A stretch of DNA of 43,988 nucleotides from JAVBLP01 sp031553505 (GTDB lineage Bacteria > Elusimicrobiota > Endomicrobiia > Endomicrobiales > Endomicrobiaceae), in the NCBI GenBank assembly GCA_031553505.1, contig JAVBLP010000021.1, positions 1-43,988 on the forward strand. The letters are read 5' to 3'. This document shows, piece after piece, positions 32,771 to 41,006 of this stretch. The stretch's first letter is position 1. Each line of letters starts with the position of its first letter. Below the pieces are notes generated by a model. The model was not told the origin of the DNA. It was given only the letters and a program-made list of their open reading frames with translations, and did not search any database. Both the position numbers and the translations under genes were made by a program.

Positions 32771-34680
32771 TTTGCCAAACTCCCAATTTTATCCTTATAT
32801 AGTAAATTTGTCATAAAATACTTATAAAAAACATCATCTTTTTGTAAATTTATATCATTATATGAAGTCATATGTTCTGCTCCATAAATTGCAAAATAAC
32901 GTTTTTCGCCAAAAGTTTTATAACTTTTATCTATGATAAACTCTTGTTTAAGCAAAATATCTCTTTTTAAAAACTCATATAACAAATTATCATCAATTAA
33001 ATATCTGCCATACAATAAAATTTTAAGTTTTGTGTGCTCACTCATATATTCTGCTAGTATCGAATATTTATTATCTACAGGTTTAATATTATTATACAAC
33101 GAAAATGAATAAGACCATTCTCCAAGTAAGTAGTTGTTGCCGATTTTATTTCCTATTTCAACCATTGCAAGCTTATCTTTATAGACAGGATGAAAAAAAA
33201 CATATTTACATGACATAAAAACATTAAAGATAAAGCTAAAAGAAAATGTAATCATTAAAAAGAATGTAATATATTTTTTTAATGACATTCGTTGAGGTTT
33301 GCGGTAAAGTGCGTATATTAACAAAGCTGCGACAGGCAACATTTGCAAAATAACAAAGAGCAATTGATCAGAAATTTCAAAATCATAAGGCATGCGTGAA
33401 GCTGTAAAAAATAAACGTGCGCTTGGCGTAAAAAAAGCTATCAATATGCACAAAAGAATCCAATATGGAATTATTTGTTTAAAATATATTATAGATTTTA
33501 ATAAAAACGCATATGAAAATTTATTAAATTTTATAGAAAAATTAAATAAATATATAGATGAATTGTAAAATCTTTTTACAAAAGATGCAGAATAAATTAA
33601 TGATAGCACTGATATCATTATAATTTGCGGATAAATCACAACAGATTTACGAAAAATAAAATCTTGAGAAACAATTGTCTGCATAAGCATAGCTACTGGA
33701 AAAATAAGTAAAAATGATAAGTTTTTGTCTTTAAATCTGAAGATTCCGTAACAAGCTACGGGCAGCATAAAAAGAAATAAAAAGAATACAGGCATATTGT
33801 AGAGGAATATATTGCTCTGAAAAAAATATTTAAAATTTTTTACGTAAAGAATGATGTTTTTTGAATTTGCATAATCATTAACAGAAGCAAAACCGGTAAT
33901 TGTATTGAAAGAGTTTTCAAAAAATGACATGCCCCAAAAAGAAACATAGTAAATTTCACCTATAAGGCAAATAAGCAAAATGCCAAATAAAAAAGACACT
34001 AAAACTGAGCGTATTTTTCGGGAATGGCGACACTCAAAGTATAACGCAACCATACAGGGCAGCACAAAAAACGCATTAGTTATATAAACAAAATAAATTG
34101 ACGCTGCAAAAACTGCGCCAATTAAAAACATTTTTATATCTGGTTGCAACCTACTTACAAAAAGCGCACATAACAGTAGCCCAAAAGTCATTCGAACGGC
34201 CGAAGGCTCTGCAATACGTCCCATAAGTAAAAAAACAAAACTGCCGCAGAGTATAAACATTGCAAGCAAAATGAGAGACCTGCGATTTTTATTATCTTTA
34301 AGTATTCTATTAAGTATAAAAAAAACAAGAAGCAAAGAAACTGTAGTCCATATTCCGGAAGGCATCCTTACGCCATAATAAGTCCGACCAAAAACTTCTA
34401 ATGATAAATATGTTAATATGTTTCCAAAAACGTTTGTACGCTGCGCCGGCGGCGTAGTTGTATTAATTTTCTGATTTTCAACACATACTTCACCATATAT
34501 ATACTTATTTAATGCCATGGAAGAGTAAGTACCTTCATCTATAGATGTGTAAAGAGCAACACCCCAAGACGGTAAATCCCTTTCCATATTAATAAAGCGC
34601 AGACAAAAAAAACTGCCTAATATACACAGCAGCAAAATATATATACGCTTATTATTAAAAATTTCAAGTATTTTCTGCAT
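32767..34680 (-). CDS. GT-C family membrane glycosyltransferase (ArnT/PMT-like)
   Basis: A 637-residue protein with about 11-13 membrane helices. Near the N-terminus, after the first helix, a periplasmic loop carries SIDEGTYSSMALNKYIYGE, the Asp-Glu motif expected of GT-C enzymes that take sugar from a lipid carrier. The C-terminal 120 residues are a mostly soluble periplasmic domain. By position it would take the sugar flipped by the GtrA/GtrB pair and add it to a surface polysaccharide or lipid A-type acceptor. It is very A+T-rich. It overlaps gtrB by four bases and the upstream gene by 17. Confidence 0.75.
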   Translation of the reverse strand: MQKILEIFNNKRIYILLLCILGSFFCLRFINMERDLPSWGVALYTSIDEGTYSSMALNKYIYGEVCVENQKINTTTPPAQRTNVFGNILTYLSLEVFGRTYYGVRMPSGIWTTVSLLLVFFILNRILKDNKNRRSLILLAMFILCGSFVFLLMGRIAEPSAVRMTFGLLLCALFVSRLQPDIKMFLIGAVFAASIYFVYITNAFFVLPCMVALYFECRHSRKIRSVLVSFLFGILLICLIGEIYYVSFWGMSFFENSFNTITGFASVNDYANSKNIILYVKNFKYFFQSNIFLYNMPVFFLFLFMLPVACYGIFRFKDKNLSFLLIFPVAMLMQTIVSQDFIFRKSVVIYPQIIMISVLSLIYSASFVKRFYNSSIYLFNFSIKFNKFSYAFLLKSIIYFKQIIPYWILLCILIAFFTPSARLFFTASRMPYDFEISDQLLFVILQMLPVAALLIYALYRKPQRMSLKKYITFFLMITFSFSFIFNVFMSCKYVFFHPVYKDKLAMVEIGNKIGNNYLLGEWSYSFSLYNNIKPVDNKYSILAEYMSEHTKLKILLYGRYLIDDNLLYEFLKRDILLKQEFIIDKSYKTFGEKRYFAIYGAEHMTSYNDINLQKDDVFYKYFMTNLLYKDKIGSLAK

Positions 34681-35443
34681 TTCTTATAACACCTCTGAGA
34701 AACCGCACGTCTTGCACAAAATCATCCAAATTACTCTGAGATTTTTTATCAGTCTCTATCAGAATTTTTTGGTCAGTTCCTATAATACTCAAAAGCCTCT
34801 GAAAATCAAGCGTTCCCTGGCCTAAACCGTAATGCTGGTCCATATCACTTGCAGTATTTATATCAGATAGATGAAAAACAGTAGGTTTTAATGTCATAAA
34901 ATTTTCTATATAGCCATATGGCTCAATTCCTTGGGCATTAGCTGCCGATATGGCATGGCCGATATCAAGGCAAAAACGGCATTTTGCAGTCTGCATAATA
35001 TATTTTATTTCCTGAGGGCGGCTGCCTACATAAAAACTTCCGTTTATTTCAGGTAAAGTTTTAAGCGGTTTATTTTCTATTACTGCGCGGGAATCATCTA
35101 TTAAAAACAACTGACGGGCAGTTTCTTTATAGTCGCCGTCAGTGCCTGCGTGAAAAATTATATACTCGGGCTTTAAAGCATTGGCGTATTCTTTTACCTC
35201 GCCATATAACTTCATATTATGCGCTTGTGCTTGAGAGACAGACAAATTCATTCCGTGTGCAAAATGCGGAGCATGCAAATTTATCGGTATACCGGTATTT
35301 TGCCATTCGTTAATTTTATCAAGATATCCGGGAACTATGTAAAGCTCTATAAAATCAAAAATGTTATCACGGTAAAGCGCACATGCTTCTGCCAAATAAA
35401 TATCTGTATTTGGATTCCAAAGTTTCAATCCTATGCTAGCCAT
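34664..35443 (-). CDS. TIM-barrel sugar isomerase/epimerase-like protein (AP endonuclease 2 fold)
   Basis: The 259-residue protein starts at ATG 35443, with GGAG upstream in the end of the neuB-like gene. It has the xylose-isomerase-like TIM-barrel pattern: VNLHAPHFAHGM-type His-rich first strands (NLHAPHFAHGMN), IIFHAGTDG, AVIENKPL with a metal-binding Glu, FCLDIGHAISAANAQ, FHLSDINTASDMDQH, and a final ILIETDKK. These metal-binding Glu/Asp/His residues suggest an active enzyme. Its place next to the NeuB-like gene hints that it makes or recycles that enzyme's sugar substrate. The actual substrate is unknown. Confidence 0.75.
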   Translation of the reverse strand: MASIGLKLWNPNTDIYLAEACALYRDNIFDFIELYIVPGYLDKINEWQNTGIPINLHAPHFAHGMNLSVSQAQAHNMKLYGEVKEYANALKPEYIIFHAGTDGDYKETARQLFLIDDSRAVIENKPLKTLPEINGSFYVGSRPQEIKYIMQTAKCRFCLDIGHAISAANAQGIEPYGYIENFMTLKPTVFHLSDINTASDMDQHYGLGQGTLDFQRLLSIIGTDQKILIETDKKSQSNLDDFVQDVRFLRGVIRNAENT

Positions 35444-36512
35444 CAATTTCTCCTTTATAAATACAATCGCCTTTTTCTTTATCTTTCTTTAACTTTTTTC
35501 CAAGCAATTGATTTATCTCATAAGGCAGATACGCATTGATGGGAGCAGGGCGCAACATTTCTAAATCCTGTGGGCGTAGTATATCTCCGGATTTTTTTGA
35601 AACAGTAAGCCTTATACAGCGGCGTTGAACTATAACAGTATCTTTTTCATTGTCCTCTATTCTTTTAACACCGTCGCCTGCAGCAAGTTCAAGTTCTCTT
35701 GTACGTTGCACCATTTCTTTCCATGTTTTTGGAACCATTGCAAAATGATGATCCGGACCGGTGCGCTTATTATCATCGGTAAAGTGCTTTTCTATAACTC
35801 TTGCCCCAAACGCAACAGCTCCAAGAACGGTGGTATGTCCGAATGTATGATCGGAAAGCCCTAAAATGACATCCGGAAACTCTCTTTTAAAAGTATTAAG
35901 TACATTTAGATTTATATATTTATAATTTTCTAAATCAGCTGTATAGTTTGTATTGCACTGCATAAGCACTATTGCTCTATTATGTTTTACAACGGCATCA
36001 ACGGCTCTTTTTACATCGTCCATTGTGGCAGCTCCACAAGCAAGAAGTACCGGTTTGGCAAGCTTTGCAACATGTTCTAAAAAATCAGTCCAGGTTATGT
36101 CGCCGGAACCGATTTTATATGCATTTAAAAAACCGTTAAGATGATTAACTGCTTCAAAATCATAAGGAGTTGTCATAAACTCTATATCTGCGTCTTTTGC
36201 TGTTTTTATAAGTTCTTCATTCCATTCGCGTTTGCATTCATACTCTTTGTAAATGTCAAAAACTGATTTTTTCCATGTGCTTTGGTGAGATTGGGCTGTC
36301 TTAAGATTTTTAAATCCAAAGTCACTTACAATTTTTTGTGCCAAAAAATGCTGAAATTTCGCACAATCGGCACCCGCTTCCTTGGCAAGATAAATGAGAT
36401 CTTTGGCACGCGCCAAATCTCCATCATGATTAGCGGCAATATCCGCAATAAAATAAGTTGGCGATTCAAGAGATATTTTAGTCTTATTTATAAATATTTC
36501 TTTATCAAACAT
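35436..36512 (-). CDS. N-acetylneuraminate synthase family protein (NeuB/PseI-like)
   Basis: The protein is 358 residues from ATG 36512 (AAGGA 8 nt upstream). It is a PEP-dependent sugar condensing TIM barrel: FIADIAANHDGDLARAKDLI, AGADCAKFQ, FMTTPYD, YKIGSGDITW, LGLSDHTFGHTTVLGA and VIEKHFTDDNKRTGPDHHFAM with the metal-binding His. A C-terminal SAF/antifreeze-like domain (about 290-350) follows. The family makes sialic, legionaminic or pseudaminic acids. No CMP-sugar synthetase (neuA), UDP-sugar hydrolase or PseC-type aminotransferase is nearby, so which nonulosonate is made is open. It overlaps both neighbouring genes by 8 bases. Confidence 0.85.
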   Translation of the reverse strand: MFDKEIFINKTKISLESPTYFIADIAANHDGDLARAKDLIYLAKEAGADCAKFQHFLAQKIVSDFGFKNLKTAQSHQSTWKKSVFDIYKEYECKREWNEELIKTAKDADIEFMTTPYDFEAVNHLNGFLNAYKIGSGDITWTDFLEHVAKLAKPVLLACGAATMDDVKRAVDAVVKHNRAIVLMQCNTNYTADLENYKYINLNVLNTFKREFPDVILGLSDHTFGHTTVLGAVAFGARVIEKHFTDDNKRTGPDHHFAMVPKTWKEMVQRTRELELAAGDGVKRIEDNEKDTVIVQRRCIRLTVSKKSGDILRPQDLEMLRPAPINAYLPYEINQLLGKKLKKDKEKGDCIYKGEIDG

Positions 36513-37374
36513 TATCAAATTCCTTCTTTAGCTGGGCTATAACAGCTTTTAAATCAGGAAGTTTATAACCAAGCATTGCCTGCGCTTTACTTACATCTAA
36601 ACCAAGGCTGTCCGCCCTGCGAGAAGCCAAACTATTTACGCTGCCGGTTCTGGTATTATCAGTTTTAAAACCAAACTGGGCGGCAAGCTCGTAAATAAAC
36701 TCTTTTTTACTTGATATCTGGCTGCTTGCTAAATTTAAAACACCTTTTGGAGGGTTTGGCAGGGTAAGTAAATCAAACAAAGCCTTTGAAAACTGGGTAA
36801 CAGATATACTTGAGGTATAATAATCATCAAACAAAATCATACTTTCCATGTTTTTCAACGCACTGATTGCCCATTCCACAAAAGTCGGCTTTGACTTATC
36901 TCCCCGAAAACCTACTATATTTGTGCGCAGTACAAGCGCATCGGAGCATGTAAGAGTAAAAGTTTCACCTGTATATTTAGTGCGCGCGTATTCATTTAAC
37001 AGCATAATATTTGCGTCTTCTTTATTTGGTGTATTCTTTAAGCCGTTAAAGTATCCATCTGTAGAAATATAGATGTATTTGAATTTATATTCTGAAGCCA
37101 TTTGCGCAAGCAAAGCGCTCGGGCGGGCATTGACTTTATAAGCAATGCCGGGGTTCTCATCGCAAAACTTATGGTCTACAATTGCACATGTATTGATTAA
37201 AACTTCCGGTTTTGCCTGTATTATAAAGTCTTTTAAATCGGAATCATTAGTTATATCAAAGTTGACCTCCGAGCCGGAATCCGCACAAGCGATGTACGAA
37301 ATTCCACGGCCGGCTGCCTCCTTAACCAAGGCCCGTCCCAACATGCCTGTTGCGCCAAATATAACTGTTTTCAC
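36505..37374 (-). CDS. RmlD-like sugar-nucleotide reductase
   Basis: A 289-residue SDR of the RmlD type. It has TVIFGATGMLGRALVKEA at the N-terminus, PEVLINTCAIVDHKFCDENP as in RmlD, YISTDGYFNG, and YARTKYTGE with the catalytic Tyr and Lys. RmlD reduces dTDP-4-keto-rhamnose; similar reductases act on UDP-amino-sugar 4-ketones. The PseB-like gene just upstream makes such a ketone, so it may be the substrate source; rmlC and rmlA are absent. It overlaps the PseB-like gene by four bases. Confidence 0.8.
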   Translation of the reverse strand: MKTVIFGATGMLGRALVKEAAGRGISYIACADSGSEVNFDITNDSDLKDFIIQAKPEVLINTCAIVDHKFCDENPGIAYKVNARPSALLAQMASEYKFKYIYISTDGYFNGLKNTPNKEDANIMLLNEYARTKYTGETFTLTCSDALVLRTNIVGFRGDKSKPTFVEWAISALKNMESMILFDDYYTSSISVTQFSKALFDLLTLPNPPKGVLNLASSQISSKKEFIYELAAQFGFKTDNTRTGSVNSLASRRADSLGLDVSKAQAMLGYKLPDLKAVIAQLKKEFDNV

Positions 37375-38366
37375 TGTATTTCCTGTATCAATTTTTTCAT
37401 TTCTTCAACAGTAAGCCACTGGCTGTTGTTTCCGGAGTGATATTCAAAATCACCTGCGACATGTTTTGCATCTTTATAAAATTGGCGAATTTCCTTTCTG
37501 GGCAAATCCGGAAGAATAATATAAAAATCTTTAAATTCTACGGTATTTCGTGAATCTTCTTTTGTTATCATTTGTTCATGTATTTTTTCACCGGGACGTA
37601 TACCTACTTCACAGATTGGAATATCAGGCGCTATTGCCTTTGCAAGATCTGTCATAAGCATGGATGGTATTTTTTTTACAAAGAGTTCTCCGCCATACAT
37701 ATTTTCAAATGCATAAAGAACCATACCTACCGCCTGCTCAAGTTTAAGCCAAAAACGCGTCATTCGAGTATCCGTAATAGGTAATTCTTTGCAGCCTTCA
37801 TCAATAAGTTTTTTAAAAAACGGAATAACCGATCCGCGTGAGCCGGCAACGTTACCATACCTGACAACGGCAAATTTCGTACCGTCAGGCCCGGAATAGT
37901 TGTTTCCTGCTATAAAAAGCTTATCGGAACAGAGTTTTGTAGCGCCGTAGAGATTGATAGGCGCACATGCTTTATCAGTAGACAACGCGACAACTTTTTT
38001 TACGCCCTTATCTATAGCTGCGTCTATTACGTTTTTCGCGCCGATTATATTAGTGAGAACGGCTTCAAAAGGGTTATATTCACAGGTCGGAACCTGTTTA
38101 AGCGCCGCGGCATGAACCACAAAATCTATCCCCTCAAAAGCGCGGTAAAGACGCTGTTTGTCACGCACGTCGCCTATAAAAAATCTTAATTTATCTTTAT
38201 GTTCTGCAAATTCCGGCATATTAGACATTACAAACTGCTTATACTCATCACGCGAGAATATAACGATTCGTTTAATCTGGGGATATTTTTCTAAAAGAAT
38301 TTTTATAAACATTTTGCCAAAAGAACCGGTTCCTCCGGTTACTAATACTGATTTTGCGTTTAACAT
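37371..38366 (-). CDS. UDP-GlcNAc 4,6-dehydratase, PseB-like
   Basis: A 331-residue SDR: VLVTGGTGSFGKMFIKILL (NAD site), FSRDEYKQFVM, FFIGDVRDKQRL, HAAALKQVPTCEYNPFEAVLTN, LSTDKACAPINLYGATKL (catalytic Thr-Asp-Lys and Tyr-Lys), VRYGNVAGSRGSVIPFF and the C-terminal GIRPGEKIHEQMIT. This is the short soluble PseB/FlaA1 form, without the membrane part seen in CapD-type proteins. It removes water from UDP-GlcNAc to give a 4-keto-6-deoxy sugar. It lies 29 bp after the ThDP-enzyme gene. Confidence 0.86.
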   Translation of the reverse strand: MLNAKSVLVTGGTGSFGKMFIKILLEKYPQIKRIVIFSRDEYKQFVMSNMPEFAEHKDKLRFFIGDVRDKQRLYRAFEGIDFVVHAAALKQVPTCEYNPFEAVLTNIIGAKNVIDAAIDKGVKKVVALSTDKACAPINLYGATKLCSDKLFIAGNNYSGPDGTKFAVVRYGNVAGSRGSVIPFFKKLIDEGCKELPITDTRMTRFWLKLEQAVGMVLYAFENMYGGELFVKKIPSMLMTDLAKAIAPDIPICEVGIRPGEKIHEQMITKEDSRNTVEFKDFYIILPDLPRKEIRQFYKDAKHVAGDFEYHSGNNSQWLTVEEMKKLIQEIQ

Positions 38367-38395
38367 TTTAATCTCCGTTAATATGCGTAAACTTA

Positions 38396-40165
38396 CTAAA
38401 GCATAAATTTTTTAATTTCTTCTTTGTCTATAAAAGGGTACATATCTTCAAATGAAGGTTTTTCAAATGTGCCGTCATCTTTAAGGCGCGACATAAGGCG
38501 CGGCGCTGTAGGATTATCAAGTTTTTGTAATACTTCAAGAAATGCAAAGGATTTTTCACCGTTAATCCAATCAATTGCATTTTCAATTTCAGCAGTGTTT
38601 TTACATAATCTATAAGGGAAACCAAAACTATCTGCCAATTTAGCAAAATTTGGAAAACTAAGCCCCTGTGAATCGCAGCCAAAATTAAAACCCTTAAAAT
38701 ATGTTTTACAAGTCTGCCTTATCGCACCATAACCTTCATTAGAAAACAAAATTATTTTTACCGGAAGTTTATTGTGAGCTATTGTAGCAAGTTCCTGTAT
38801 ATTCATCATAAAGCTGCCGTCACCTGTGACAAGAGTTACTTCTTTTTCGGCAGCTACTGCCGCTCCAATAGCAGGTGGAATATCACAACCCATTGAGCCG
38901 CAGTTTATATTCACGAGTACACGTTGATTTTTGGTTTTCGCAGACATATTAAGTTTGCCGTGCACACACGAACTGTTGCCAAGCATTACAATATTATCAG
39001 CTTTTTCTTTATGATAATACATCTCCCAAAATTCTTGCGCGCTTACGCGTTCTTTAGGAGCTTGATGCTCTATATCTCCAAATAAACCAAACCGCTCTTT
39101 TAGCTTGTTACAATATCTTAACCATTCGTCTGCAACAGTAAAGTTTGGTAAAGTAGAAGCTTTTTCAAAAAAGCTTTTCAAATCAGAATGAATAAAAGTA
39201 TTTATTCTAAGTCCTGGTTTTTTCGGTTCGCCCTCATCTATATCAACCATTATTATCTTTGCTTTAGAAGCAAAATTTTCCTGTGCAAAACCTGTTTGTT
39301 TATAACCCAAACGCGAACCTAAAACCAATATAACATCAGCATTCTGTATTACAAAATTACCGCTGCGGGTGCCTATCATACCGGTAGTTCCAAAATAGAG
39401 AGGATGGTCATTGTATAAATTATCTGCCACGCATGCCGCTGACACAACAGGCATTTGCCATTTGTTTAAAAAACTTAAAAAATCATCGCGAACATCGGCA
39501 GAACGTATTGCGCTGCCTGCTAAAATACATGGACGTTTTGCCGCTTTTAAAATATTAAATATTTTTTGCGCATCTTGTTCACTGCATTCAACTGTTGCGG
39601 GAGGCGGCAGAATAGGCAGTAAATCTGATTCTTCAATTTGAGCATTTTGTATATTAAGAGGTATATCCAGCCAAACCGGACCACGGCGGCCGCTCATTGC
39701 GATATCCACGGCTTTTTGCACTTCTTGCCTTATGGAACCGGCATCAGTAAGCATTTTTGCATATTTTGTCATATTACGAACTGAATTAATAATATCAAAT
39801 TCTTGTTCACCGCGCTGACGAATAGGAAGGTTACATTCACAAACTGTAGTATCGTAACGAACTTGTCCTGAAATTATCACCATAGGTATATTATCCTGAT
39901 AAGCGCCCATTACTCCAGTTATGGCATTAGTGCCCCCCGGGCCGCTAGTAACACAGCATAAAGCAGGTTTTCCGCTTAAACGCGCGTAACCTTCGCAAGC
40001 CATAGAACTAGCTTGTTCATGGTGGTTAAAAACAGTTTTGATTTTTTTATTTAAAGCGAGAGCATTATTTAAAAACATAGCTCCGCCGCCTACAACACAG
40101 AAAGCATCGGTTATAGCGTTTTCAACCAAAGTTTCCATTATAATGTCAGCTGCACGCTTTTTCAA
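38396..40165 (-). CDS. Thiamine-diphosphate-dependent enzyme, acetolactate synthase-like
   Basis: A 589-residue three-domain ThDP enzyme. The catalytic Glu is in FNHHEQASSMACEGYARL (about 45-62). The central domain spans about 190-330, with LVLGSRLGYKQ. The C-terminal ThDP/Mg site is GDGSFMMNIQEL followed, after the usual spacing, by SNEG. It is acetolactate-synthase-like but sits in a sugar cluster directly after rfbF-rfbG-rfbH and a reductase. In Yersinia, the ThDP enzyme YerE decarboxylates pyruvate and transfers the acetaldehyde to CDP-3,6-dideoxy-4-keto-glucose in yersiniose synthesis; this gene may have the same kind of role. A plain acetolactate synthase is less likely because no small regulatory subunit is adjacent. 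Confidence 0.78.
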   Translation of the reverse strand: MKKRAADIIMETLVENAITDAFCVVGGGAMFLNNALALNKKIKTVFNHHEQASSMACEGYARLSGKPALCCVTSGPGGTNAITGVMGAYQDNIPMVIISGQVRYDTTVCECNLPIRQRGEQEFDIINSVRNMTKYAKMLTDAGSIRQEVQKAVDIAMSGRRGPVWLDIPLNIQNAQIEESDLLPILPPPATVECSEQDAQKIFNILKAAKRPCILAGSAIRSADVRDDFLSFLNKWQMPVVSAACVADNLYNDHPLYFGTTGMIGTRSGNFVIQNADVILVLGSRLGYKQTGFAQENFASKAKIIMVDIDEGEPKKPGLRINTFIHSDLKSFFEKASTLPNFTVADEWLRYCNKLKERFGLFGDIEHQAPKERVSAQEFWEMYYHKEKADNIVMLGNSSCVHGKLNMSAKTKNQRVLVNINCGSMGCDIPPAIGAAVAAEKEVTLVTGDGSFMMNIQELATIAHNKLPVKIILFSNEGYGAIRQTCKTYFKGFNFGCDSQGLSFPNFAKLADSFGFPYRLCKNTAEIENAIDWINGEKSFAFLEVLQKLDNPTAPRLMSRLKDDGTFEKPSFEDMYPFIDKEEIKKFML

Positions 40166-41006
40166 ATGTTCCTCTCTGCCAAGCTATTTGTTTGTCTATG
40201 CCTTCGCTTAATGTGGTAAATTTAAAATTTTTAAGTTCTGCCATAAGCCTTGCATTGCTTGCCGTATATTCTTTATTCAGTCCTTCTTTCGCAATTTTTA
40301 CAGGTTTTGTATTGCTCATTTTTTGAGCAATTATTTTCGCTATTGTTATAAGGTCAGTCGGAGTATTTGTACTCATATTATAATCGTGATATTTTGGCGT
40401 ATTTTCTATAAACCAACGCATTATCACAGCAAGGTCGCCTGCATACAAATATTCAAAAAAACAATTTTGCCTTATCGTAATAGATTTTTTTTCAAGGCAA
40501 CAATCAATAGCATCCCTGATAAACTTTGTCTTTGCATCCGTCGGACCGTAACAGCCGAATAATCTGAGATTGTAAATATTATTTGATTTACGCGCAATAT
40601 TATTTAGTATATATTTGGAAAACCCATAATCATCTTTAGGAATAGATTTACCAAAATCTTCTTCTTTCGCAAGCTTCACATCTAAAGATTTATCGTATTC
40701 TGCACCTGAACCCGTATAAATAAGCTTTTCAAATTTTCCTGCATGCTTCTCAAAGTTTAAAAATCCTCGTAAAACGTATTCAAGAGTATTCTCTTTTTTA
40801 TCAACAGGATTTGTTGCAGGCGTAATATTAGCACAATGTATAAGAATATCAAATTTATTATTTTTTAAATACTTATCAACGTTATTTTCATCAACGACAT
40901 TAAGTTCTGTACGCGTTGGAGCAGTAATATCATAATACTGACTTAAAAAAGGTAACACATTTCTGCCAACAAAACCGCTTGCGCCCGTAAAAAGAATTCT
41001 CTTCAC
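40146..41006 (-). CDS. NAD-dependent sugar epimerase/reductase (SDR)
   Basis: A 286-residue extended SDR: ILFTGASGFVGRNVLPFL, DILIHCANITPATNP, YTGSGAEYD, YGFSKYILNNIA with the catalytic Tyr and Lys, and NLRLFGCYGP. It overlaps the ThDP-enzyme gene by 20 bases and rfbH by four, so it belongs to the same CDP-sugar pathway. In related clusters this position is held by the C4 reductase (abequose, paratose or YerF-like enzymes). A final 4-keto reductase is therefore my best reading, but substrate and stereochemistry cannot be told. Confidence 0.75.
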   Translation of the reverse strand: MKRILFTGASGFVGRNVLPFLSQYYDITAPTRTELNVVDENNVDKYLKNNKFDILIHCANITPATNPVDKKENTLEYVLRGFLNFEKHAGKFEKLIYTGSGAEYDKSLDVKLAKEEDFGKSIPKDDYGFSKYILNNIARKSNNIYNLRLFGCYGPTDAKTKFIRDAIDCCLEKKSITIRQNCFFEYLYAGDLAVIMRWFIENTPKYHDYNMSTNTPTDLITIAKIIAQKMSNTKPVKIAKEGLNKEYTASNARLMAELKNFKFTTLSEGIDKQIAWQRGTFEKACS

